Below, in pieces: positions 55,287-64,000 of a DNA stretch of 64,000 bases; positions within the stretch are counted from its first letter, which is position 1; every line of letters begins with the position of its first letter. The position numbers and the translations under genes are program-made. The stretch covers positions 186,001-250,000 of the forward strand of contig OZ251233.1 in assembly GCA_965240325.2 (NCBI GenBank). Reading direction: 5' to 3'. Origin of the DNA: Rebecca billardiae RCC1528 (Eukaryota; Haptophyta). Under the pieces are notes generated by a model. It did not search any database and was not told where the DNA came from. It worked only from the letters and a program-made list of their open reading frames with translations.

Positions 55287-56243
55287 GTGCTTGGTGTTCG
55301 CAAATGCGGCGATTTGCGGGCGTGCGATGGGTGTGGAGGGGAGCTATGTGATGCCCATATGCCAGGCCGCACGCGTCCGGACTGGGATTTTGTGGGATTG
55401 TCATGCCGCGTGCGTTTTGGGGCTCACGCATGCATTCCTGCACCCACGTGTGTGCCGCCCGCATTCGAGCGCGCAGGGACGGGCGCGAGGAAGCGGCGCA
55501 TTGCTGCGCGCACGCCGGGCAAGGTTCTCACGCCAGCTGTTCCTCGGCCGCGCCTCGAGGGCGAGCTCCCTGACTCGCTCATCGGCAAATACTGGCGTGA
55601 TGCCCACTTTGCCAACGGGACGGGCAATGACTACATGCACGGTGGCGCGCGCGCTCTGGCTGCTGCTCCGCTCATTCTGGCGCTCTATGCGCTGATGACG
55701 CTCTCGCAGGTCATTGACCTATTCGGCACGACCGTCGTTCACCCCCTCGTCAATGCCACGCGGCACCAGCGTAAGGAGGCTCGGCACGAGCGCCTGCTGC
55801 AAGCGCCTCCCGCGCGCGGAGATCGAGTGCCCGAGTGGCGTCGCTACAGGCCCGCGTGGGTGGCGGAGACCGAGGATGAGCCCGACAGCCACGGGCTGTG
55901 GCCGATCACGCAGTGCCTACGCGACCCCCTCTTCATCGCGGTCTTTGCCAAACACCCCATGGCGAGCGGCAGGCAGTGGCGGGCTAGGCATCAGCAGAAT
56001 GGCGTCGCACGCGTCCCCGACCCGCTCAGGCTCAGCTGCCACAGCAGCAGCCTGCAGAGTGCAGGCCTGCAGCAGCATGACGTGGCCACACAAACACCGC
56101 CTCGACTTCTGAGGCGGTGTCAGCCAGGCCGAAGAGCCCTCCAGGTGGCCCATCAGGCATCAGCAGCGGCCGCAGGACCGGATCAGCGATGTGCTCAGCA
56201 CGCTCGATCAGACCGTGAAGTGCCGCTAGCCCGTGGCCGCTGA
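55287..56243 (+). CDS. Unknown protein inside the inverted-repeat element
   Basis: An open frame of about 318 codons that begins at a non-ATG codon after a stop, so the true start may be at the ATG at 55356 (MPGRTRPDW) or in an earlier exon. Residues 7-24 (KCGDLRACDGCGGELCDAH) have C..C..C..C..H spacing that could bind zinc. A hydrophobic helix AAPLILALYALMTLSQVIDL lies at about 131-150. The rest is basic and mixed and looks coding-like down to about nt 55,975; beyond that the frame is Arg/Gln-rich and overlaps the tail of the opposing helicase. I recognise no family. Its place inside the terminal repeats suggests a mobile-element gene. Confidence 0.4.
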   Translation: MLGVRKCGDLRACDGCGGELCDAHMPGRTRPDWDFVGLSCRVRFGAHACIPAPTCVPPAFERAGTGARKRRIAARTPGKVLTPAVPRPRLEGELPDSLIGKYWRDAHFANGTGNDYMHGGARALAAAPLILALYALMTLSQVIDLFGTTVVHPLVNATRHQRKEARHERLLQAPPARGDRVPEWRRYRPAWVAETEDEPDSHGLWPITQCLRDPLFIAVFAKHPMASGRQWRARHQQNGVARVPDPLRLSCHSSSLQSAGLQQHDVATQTPPRLLRRCQPGRRALQVAHQASAAAAGPDQRCAQHARSDREVPLARGR

Positions 56244-57852
56244 GACTGAGAGGGTCTGCCTCGCGTGGGGGGCCGCTGAAGTTGCCGCCCACGTACAGCA
56301 TCTGCTCAGGCAGCCTGCGATCGGAAGCGGCATCCGAGACGTTGATCTTCATCAACTGCCTGATCAGGACCTTCTCGTCGGCAAAGCCTGGGCACCGTAG
56401 TCAGAATGAACTGCGGGTACGTCGCGCGCGTCTGGCCATGGCGGTGCAGTCGTGCGAGCGCCTGCTTGTCCGCAGCTGGGTTCGGGTGTGGGTCGAGGAG
56501 GATGAGGCGATTCGCAGCGACCAGGTTCAGACCAGCGCCACCAGCCTTCGTCGAGATGAAGAGGACGTGCGCCTTCGAGCCAAGGGCACAAAAGTCAGCG
56601 ATGACCTTGGCCCTATCAGACTGCCTCACTGCGCCATGCAGCTCGACGATGCGCCAGCCGTCACGCCGCCAGCCGCCAGCGTACTCCTTCTCCAATGCCT
56701 TGCGGTAGAGCGACAGCACCTCCGTGTGCGCAGCGAACACGACGATCTTGTCGTCCGTGTGATCGAGCACCTCCGTCATCAAGCGCAGAAACACTCGCAG
56801 CTTGGTGGACGCAGCGTGCAGCTGGGACGAGTCCAGCCAATTCTGCTCGAGGTGGCGAGAGAGGGACTGGATCTTGGGCTCGAGACTGGTGCCGGCGAGG
56901 GCGGGGTGCGACGAGATGCCGACCTGGATGCCCGACCGTGCGAGAGTGCGCACATCCCCGGCCGCTGCGATCGCCTCCGATAGCGCGTACTGCAGCTGGC
57001 TCGGCACGCAGCTCACAACATAGTCGTACCATGGCGGCAGCAGCTCTGTGACTGCCCTGCTCAGGATGTAGCGGTCGAGGAAGGTGCTCAGGGTCTCGCG
57101 GGCGAGCGGAGCGAGGAGAGCTTTGGCGCGGTCGCTGTCGGATGGATCTGCCCGCGCGAAGGCGTTGATGGGCCCCGCGACGAACTGCTCCCAGTACTGC
57201 TCCAGACAGCGGCGCCGGGGTCAGCCAGGTTGATGAGTGAGTAGAGGGCCTTCAGGTCGTTGCTGTCAGGCGTGGCCGTGAGCAGCAGCCGCTTAAGCGG
57301 CCAGAGCGAGTGCACGTAGGTCACCAGCGCAGTATTGTCGTTGCAAAGCTCGTGCGCCTCGTCGAACACCCCGAGGTGGACGCGTGCTTCGCGGTGGGCC
57401 ACAAAGAAGCCTGCATTCGAGGCAGAACGGAACTGGCCGTACGAGAGTACAAGCCAGTGCGCGCCCGTCATGAAGGCGGCGATGCTGTCGTCCGCTGACG
57501 GGACGACAACGCGCACATCTTGATCGGGACAAATCCATCGCATGTCTCCTTCCCACTGCTTCACCAGCGTCGCCTTGGTGACGATGAGCACCCGCTCCGA
57601 CCCCATCCGGTCGGCAACCATGGCTCCGACCGCGGTCTTGCCGTACCCCGTACCAGCGGCGACTATGAAGCCGTCGCGCAAGCGGAGGCGCCCAATGACG
57701 ATGTCTACTACATCCTCCTGGTCTGCACGTGCCTCGAACGCAGGCCTTGGCGCTACATGAGGCGAGCGCGGCAGGGCGGGGCGGCAGAGCGCAGAGTGAG
57801 TAGACGTGGAAACGTAGGCCCCACCGCGCGACGAGGAGAGGGTGCACGACAC
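56032..57852 (-). pseudogene. SF2 (SNF2/DEAH-like) helicase, broken by two frameshifts
   Basis: About 600 codons of superfamily 2 helicase in three pieces. Piece 1 (57852 to about 57205) has motif I GTGYGKT, Ia VTKATLVKQW, II DEAH and III TATP. Near 57,205 the frame shifts by one base into piece 2 (to about 56,392), which has an EQYWEQFVAGP bridge, then KIVVFAAH, LHGAV, motif V FISTKAGGAGLNLV and motif VI-like LARLHRHGQT. This is the SNF2 style, with Q..AR.HR.GQ rather than DEAD-box text. Near 56,392 a second one-base shift of opposite sign leads to piece 3 ending at 56,032. The opposite signs restore the original frame. All motifs are intact, so the breaks are recent or are sequence errors. 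The translocase role on DNA is inferred from family. It lies inside the inverted-repeat element. Confidence 0.75.
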
Positions 57853-58230
57853 GCCCCACGCGCGGGATCACCTTGATAGGGGTTGGGCATCATGTCGAAG
57901 CCCTCAACACGGCCGAGTCGGCCCTCTCGTCGAGGCTCACCTGGGCTGCTGCCTCTCGCCGGACGGACTCGTCCCTCGCCCCATGGGAGAGGGGAGGGAG
58001 TCCGGGTCTCAACCGGACAGCTTCGGCCGCCAGTCTGTCGATCACCGGAGCCAAACGGAGGGGAATTATTGAAAAAATCAGGAGCCGATACCGTTACTTA
58101 CGGAAGAAATCCCCAGGACGTTGTCGCGGCTTTGAGACGGTATTGTAGGACGCATACATACGAGTACGACATAACGACAGTCGTAAGCGCCCAACTAACT
58201 GACGAGCGCCCGGGGCGGGGCGCGCGCTTG

Positions 58231-59378
58231 ATGGCGGCGTCGCCTCCGGGCGATCAGCAGTCGGAGCGGTACCTGCAGGAGTACGCCGAATGGCTCGGGA
58301 TCGATGCAAAGAGGCACCCGAAGCTCCTCTGGATCGCCGAGTACGCCATGTCCTCGCCCCTCCCGCCGCGCTGGCGCGAGTTCCAAGATGACTCCGGCCA
58401 GCCATACGTACGCGCCTCGTGCCGCGCGCGCTCCCGCAAGCCTTCTGGGTGCGCCGGGCACGGACGGCCCCGTGGCCGACGCCGCGCGGCACCGCGCGCC
58501 CCCTCACCCCGCAGTACCAGAACCTCGACTCGGGCACCACGCAGTGGGAGAACCCGCTCGACTTCAAGTGCCGCGAGTGGTACCGCAAGGAGGTGCAGAT
58601 TGCGGAGGCGGAGCTCGAGATCAAGCGGCGGGAGCAGGCGATCGAGGCGGTGCACACCGACGCGAAGAAGCGGAAGCAGCAGGTGGGCGCGGCGCGCGCC
58701 GCGCCCCGCACCGCGCGCGCGCGCCCTGTCCGGCTGACCGCTCCGCTCGGCGCGCCGCGCGGCATCTGCCGCGCTCGTGCACGGCCCGCGCGGTCCCGCG
58801 CCGCTGGCGGCGTGCAGCTGACCAAGCAGGTGCAGGCGGTGCGCAAGGAGACGGCGACGCTGCGTTTCAACGTCAACCAGCGGCGCGAGCAGCTCGAAGA
58901 GCTCAAGGCCAAGGTGACCAAGCTCGAGTCGCAGCTCTCCACGCGGCTGAGGCCCGAGGAGCGTGAGAGGTACTCTCGGAAGAACTCGACCGATCAGCTG
59001 CTGCAGCCCGCCGGCTACCGGGGCGTCGGCACGCGGCGGCGCGCGTCGTCGTCGGACGTGCTCGCGGCGGCGGTGGAGGAGGAGGGGGGCGTGCGCAGGC
59101 GGCTCTCCAAGCGCAGCTCCACCGGCTCCATGAGCGGCGCAGGCGCTGCAGCCGCGGGCGGGCGAGGCGGCGGCGCGGGCGGCGCGCGGCTGTCGGCCGT
59201 CGTGGAGACGGGCGGCGCCGCAGAGCAGGAGGCCGCGGGCGGCGTGGGCGCGGGCGGCGGACTCCTTCCCGCAATCGGCGGTGCCGGTGGTGCCAGCGCG
59301 GCGGCCGTGGGTGGCAGTGCCCCGGTCGCCGTCATCTCGCCCGGCGCGGCGTCGAGGTATGGCAAGCCATCATTGTAG
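58231..59378 (+). CDS. CEP164-like WW/coiled-coil protein (ciliary/centriolar), three exons
   Basis: Exons 58231-58407, 58515-58682 and 58818-59378 join in phase 0 through GT-AG introns (107 and 135 bp) to give about 301 residues. Without the splices both intron regions read as Arg/Ala-rich noise. The N-terminus, YLQEYAEWLGID, then LLWIAEYAM and LPPRWREF, followed across intron 1 by a Tyr-Tyr pair, QNLDSGTTQWENP, is a WW domain with the helical lead-in of CEP164, a distal-appendage protein needed for cilium docking. A coiled coil follows (about 70-150, with QVQAVRKETATLRF and QLEELKAKVTKLESQL). The C-terminus is Ser/Gly/Ala-rich. Human CEP164 is far longer (about 1,460 residues), so this is a short relative or a protein of similar role at the basal body. 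It supports a flagellated cell. Confidence 0.75.
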
Positions 59379-59621
59379 TAACGCCCCGCGGAACTCGGAT
59401 GGAAGTAACTTGACGATGTGTGGCAGCTGGCGAGCGCCTGACGACTCTGACGATGACGATGATGCGCAGACATCCGAGTCTCCGCAGGCGCTCGTCTGAT
59501 GCGCTGCTGACTTCTCACATATCATCGCGATATCGGTCCGCGCCCGGCGCTATACGGCACGGCCGATCGCGGGGCCGATTAGACGAATTCATCACTCTGC
59601 TCCGATGACCGAGCGGCGCGC

Positions 59622-59760
<139 letters not shown>

Positions 59761-60467
59761 CTGCTGCGGCTGCGCATGCAGTGCCATGAGCCCTCTATAC
59801 CAGTTGTCGGTCTGCTGCATATATATAACCTGAAAAACCCAATCGTGTTGGGAGGCAGGGGGTCACATGAGCCCTAAGTGCAGCGCCGCAAGACCGGGCG
59901 GTCGGACGGCGGGTGTTGTGATCCCGCCGCCCGAGCACCAGACCAACGGGCCCTGGGTGGGCGGGTTGCCGAAAGATGTTGGTCGGTGCACGCGACGCGC
60001 CACCCGCGTGCGAGCCGCCGCCGCCGGCGACGCAGGACGAGCTTGGCTGGAGCCATCTCGCACGCCGCGCCTGGCGAAGCAGGCGGCAGAGGCCGGCGCC
60101 GGAATCGGACCGATCTCCTGGGCGGCAGAACAACCCGGACAGACTGTTTGTCCGGGAGCAGCGCCCTTTGAGGCGATGGTCTGGTAGAGGGCGATGTGGC
60201 TGATGAGCGGCGCTGGCGCCCGGCGTTCTTGTCGTCCTCTTAGACAATCAGTTATTGTACCAATAACCCCACGTCTAGCCGTCCTCGTGAACGCCGACGC
60301 CAACTGCTGGCCGAAGGTGGGCACGCCGCCTGGCATGTCGATGCCGAGGCGGCTGCGTGTGCTCCTACTCAGTGGGATTTACGTGTCCTCATGCCTTGGC
60401 GAGCGGCAGCAGATGCGGTGCGGCGGACGAATTCATCACTCTGCTCCGATGACCGAGCGGCGCGCAT

Positions 60468-60487
60468 TATATATATATATATATATA
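60468..60487. repeat. AT microsatellite (short allele in the second tandem copy)
   Basis: The same locus as in the first copy of the tandem unit but only about 20 bases, showing that the length changed after duplication. Confidence 0.85.
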
Positions 60488-61846
60488 GCTGCTGCGGCTG
60501 CGCATGCAGTGCCATGAGCCCTCTATACCAGTTGTCGGTCTGCTGCATATATATAACCTGAAAAACCCAATCGTGTTGGGAGGCAGGGGTCACATGAGCC
60601 CTAAGTGCAGCGCCGCAAGACCGGGCGGTCGGACGGCGGGTGTTGTGATCCCGCCGCCCGAGCACCAGACCAACGGGCCCTGGGTGGGCGGGTTGCCGAA
60701 AGATGTTGGTCGGTGCACGCGACGCGCCACCCGCGTGCGAGCCGCCGCCGCCGGCGACGCAGGACGAGCTTGGCTGGAGCCATCTCGCACGCCGCGCCTG
60801 GCGAAGCAGGCGGCAGAGGCCGGCGCCGGAATGACCGATCTCCTGGGCGGCAGAACAACCCGGACAGACTGTTTGTCCGGGAGCAGCGCCCTTTGAGGCG
60901 ATGGTCTGGTAGAGGGCGATGTGGCTGATGAGCGGCGCTGGCGCCCGGCGTTCTTGTCGTCCTCTTAGACAATCAGTTATTGTACCAATAACCCCACGTC
61001 TAGCCGTCCTCGTGAACGCCGACGCCAACTGCTGGCCGAAGGTGGGCACGCCGCCTGGCATGTCGATGCCGAGGCGGCTGCGTGTGCTCCTACTCAGTGG
61101 GATTTACGTGTCCTCATGCCTTGGCGAGCGGCAGCAGATGCGGTGCGGCGGGCTTGCGGCGGGCGGGGTACGGAAGGCCAATAGTGGCGTCGAGGGTGCC
61201 GTCTCTAGTGAATGATATGTGCCCGCCGGCCGCCGGCGTAACTAAGTAGGGACTAGCACTTCTTGACTTGGCGGAGTGGCGGACACATACAGCTTGATGC
61301 TATTGCTACTTGCATGATTATGGCCTGTCTGCCGTCGAGCGAGCGTGCGCAACTAAACTGCATAGGTAGCTCACCCACCGCCGGCCCGCCACAGACTGTA
61401 CCGTACCCCACCGACAAAACCGCTTCGCCGCCCGCCCCAACCGCGCGCGCGCCGTGGAACGGCATCCATGACCTTTTGGTTCGGAACGAGCGGACCAGAA
61501 TGGAATCCGTCTCGTCTGGAGAAAGCGCTCGCTTTCAATCAAAAACTTTCGTCGGATTCGCTTTTGGACGCTCGCTGACGAGGCAGACTATCATGGACCC
61601 AAGAGGGCTTGTGGGCGCTCAGGATTCAGATAGTATGACTGCGTACCCAAGATCTTGCGTGTGCGTATGTCCGAAAAGGACATGGTTCACGTGTTCAGTA
61701 ATCACCCACCCGCGTGTCCTTAAGTGAAAGGCGGCCCCCCGGATGGTGTTTCCCTAAAGCGCGGCTGCCGGTTCAGGCAGGGCGTGCGGCCACCTGGTAT
61801 ACCGATAGTGCGATACGGGCCGCAGCAGTGAGCACGGAGCCGGCCG

Positions 61847-62004
<158 letters not shown>

Positions 62005-62178
62005 AACTACCGTATACTGACTACTACCTACGACTCATACTGTGCCCCCGGTTCCGAGCGCGGCGAGCGCCAGTGACTAGACGCTCAGCGTGCGTGCGGT
62101 AGGCGCCTGATTGTGAAGGCTCATGCGGTGGGCATGCCGCTCGCCGTCGACGAGACGCGGTGCGCGAGTGATCCCGTT

Positions 62179-63016
62179 TCATGGTGTGTTGGGGAACACC
62201 TCGGCATCGACCGTCACGACTTTGAAGCGGCGGTTGAGCGCACGCTGCTGCTCGAGGTTGCGACCGGGCGGGAAGATGTGCTCGTAGGGGTACTGCATGG
62301 CCAGATTTGTCGTGAACACGCGTGGCATGTCTGCGGGGATCTTGGCATTCGTGTAGCGCGTGTGCACCGATCGCTCGTAGTTGGGGTCGAGCATCTTGAT
62401 CACGGCCTTGGCCGTCATGTGCGTGAAATCCATGTCGTCGAAGACGATACCGTCGTTGCGAGCCGTCAAATCCTTCAGGTCATCCATCTCGGACACGAGA
62501 AGAGGGTTCTCGAAGTGCGACAGCCCGAACTCCGTCTTGCCGTGGCCGGATCCACCTGCGAGCACGACAGCCATCCCATCAGAGAGGTCGAGCGGCAGTC
62601 GCGCAAACGAGCTCATGGCGAAGCGCGGCGTGACGCCGCTGCCGTGTCGGTGGCGGATCATGGCGAGCACGGCATGGCCGTAGCGGTAGTAGATCGACGG
62701 GTGCTCGCACTGCAAGATGTCCGCTGCCTCGTCTGCAGACTGTGCTGCGTGCAGCGCGCGCGCCCAGTCGACGCCGCACACGTCGAGCGGCTCTGGAATG
62801 GTTGCCCAGTTGGCGCTGATGATGAAGTTGGACGGCCCCTCCTTCTGGCAGTAGTGGATGCACTTCGCCAGGTCACGCTTCGTCGGGCCCATCGGCTCGT
62901 GGTACGCTCGCAGCGTGCCCCAGCCCTGGAGGGGGAGGTCAAAGGCTGTGACCAGGCAGTCCGTCTTCATCTCCGATCCGATGACGGCGTGGAAGTGCCA
63001 AGCGCGGCTGAGTATT
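62179..63016 (-). pseudogene. Rep-type replication protein (HUH endonuclease remnant plus SF3 helicase), 5' truncated
   Basis: The open minus-strand frame ends at 62179; its first ATG is at 62970, but the frame continues upstream to the repeat junction at about 63,017. Before the ATG it reads RAWHFHAVIGSE, with the HxH of the HUH nuclease (motif II). Further on comes CIHYCQKEG, the YxxK catalytic motif III. The helicase half has Walker A GGSGHGKT, Walker B GIVFDDMDF and motif C FTTN, as in Rep of CRESS-type circular DNA viruses and related plasmids. Motif I and the true start are missing, cut off by the direct repeat. The normal length is about 320-360 residues; about 280 remain. The frame is uninterrupted, so it is either young, conserved, or continues in another exon. 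Such genes nick and unwind a circular replicon. The host's use of it is unknown. Confidence 0.75.
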
Positions 63017-63719
63017 GTGCGGCGGGCTTGCGGCGGGCGGGGTACGGAAGGCCAATAGTGGCGTCGAGGGTGCCGTCTCTAGTGAATGATATGTGCCCGC
63101 CGGCCGCCGGCGTAACTAAGTAGGGACTAGCACTTCTTGACTTGGCGGAGTGGCGGACACATACAGCTTGATGCTATTGCTACTTGCATGATTATGGCCG
63201 GTCTGCCGTCGAGCGAGCGTGCGCAACTAAACTGCATAGGTAGCTCACCCACCGCCGGCCCGCCACAGACTGTACCGTACCCCACCACAAAACCGCTTCG
63301 CCGCCCGCCCCAACCGCGCGCGCGCCGTGGAACGGCATCCATGACCTTTTGGTTCGGAACGAGCGGACCAGAATGGAATCCGTCTCGTCTGGAGAAAGCG
63401 CTCGCTTTCAATCAAAAACTTTCGTCGGATTCGCTTTTGGACGCTCGCTGACGAGGCAGACTATCATGGACCCAAGAGGGCTTGTGGGCGCTCAGGATTC
63501 AGATAGTATGACTGCGTACCCAAGATCTTGCGTGTGCGTATGTCCGAAAAGGACATGGTTCACGTGTTCAGTAATCACCCACCCGCGTGTCCTTAAGTGA
63601 AAGGCGGCCCCCCGGATGGTGTTTCCCTAAAGCGCGGCTGCCGGTTCAGGCAGGGCGTGCGGCCACCTGGTATACCGATAGTGCGATACGGGCCGCAGCA
63701 GTGAGCACGGAGCCGGCCG

Positions 63720-63905
<186 letters not shown>

Positions 63906-64000
63906 AACTACCGTATACTGACTACTACCTACGACTCATACTGTGCCCCCGGTTCCGAGCGCGGCGAGCGCCAGTGACTAGACGCTCAGCGTGCGTGCGG

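Larger units (their letters stand above)
54950..58030. mobile_element. Approximately 3.1-kb element with imperfect terminal inverted repeats carrying a helicase
   Basis: The left end (54,954-55,000) and the right end (57,985-58,030) are inverted copies with the core GCTGTCCGGTTRAGACCCGG nearly identical; weaker inverted similarity (GTCCGGCGAGA, AGGTCCTCGA/AGGTGAGCCTCGA, CTTTCGAC/CTTCGAC) extends about 150 bp inwards. Inside are two convergent open regions: an unknown plus-strand protein (55287-56243) and a minus-strand helicase (57852-56032). The element lies between two divergent cellular genes, about 40 bp from the sulfotransferase start and 200 bp from the WW gene start, so it probably occupies their shared promoter. 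Outer boundaries are approximate and I could not define a target duplication. The class is unknown: no DDE transposase or recombinase is recognised. Confidence 0.5.

Overview
The window reads as nuclear DNA of a GC-rich, unicellular, flagellated eukaryotic alga. A haptophyte is the best guess, although no marker gene fixes the taxon. The evidence is spliceosomal GT-AG introns of about 100-300 bp (many with GTGCGC donors), extreme GC3, long Pro/Ser and Gly runs, pure AT microsatellites, a CEP164-like WW/coiled-coil protein that implies a cilium, a LOV photoreceptor domain, Golgi-type glycosyl- and sulfotransferases, and Copia, tyrosine-recombinase and Rep-type mobile DNA. No prokaryotic operon structure, tRNA or rRNA was seen.

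1-9.7 kb: a nucleotide-sugar transferase (minus strand, running off the left edge) is divergent from a membrane-anchored short-chain dehydrogenase. A hypothetical gene and a homeodomain gene follow. The next stretch is gene-poor and holds direct repeats, a 50-bp hairpin pair, a 362-bp near-perfect inverted repeat and a probable terminal exon. 9.9-12.6 kb carries degenerate repeats and no supported gene.

12.7-33.5 kb: one giant minus-strand gene. Five small exons encode a signal peptide and RCC1-like propeller blades. They splice into an 18.9-kb exon that encodes about 3,700 residues of PPPS repeat, two IPT/TIG domains, a REJ/PKD-like region, a GAIN/GPS autoproteolysis motif and several dispersed membrane helices. 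All introns share the same phase and position in the blades, so the parts belong together. One reading-frame slip inside the array (about 25,575) is either an indel or an assembly error.

33.8-42 kb: a secreted, possibly SGNH/PC-esterase-like protein (minus strand), then a five-exon NYN-domain protein with an undescribed C-terminal tandem repeat.

43-49.5 kb: mobile DNA. A pair of 537-bp direct repeats is followed by a young, internally deleted Copia element (LTRs differing by 1 in 411, 5-bp target duplication) and a tyrosine-recombinase remnant.

49.8-59.4 kb: a LOV/F-box-like/ankyrin protein resembling plant ZEITLUPE in layout, a sulfotransferase, a roughly 3-kb element with inverted terminal repeats that carries a frame-broken SF2/SNF2-like helicase, and the CEP164-like gene. 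59.6-64 kb is nested tandem duplications with AT microsatellites around a 5'-truncated HUH/SF3 Rep gene; the array probably continues past the right edge.
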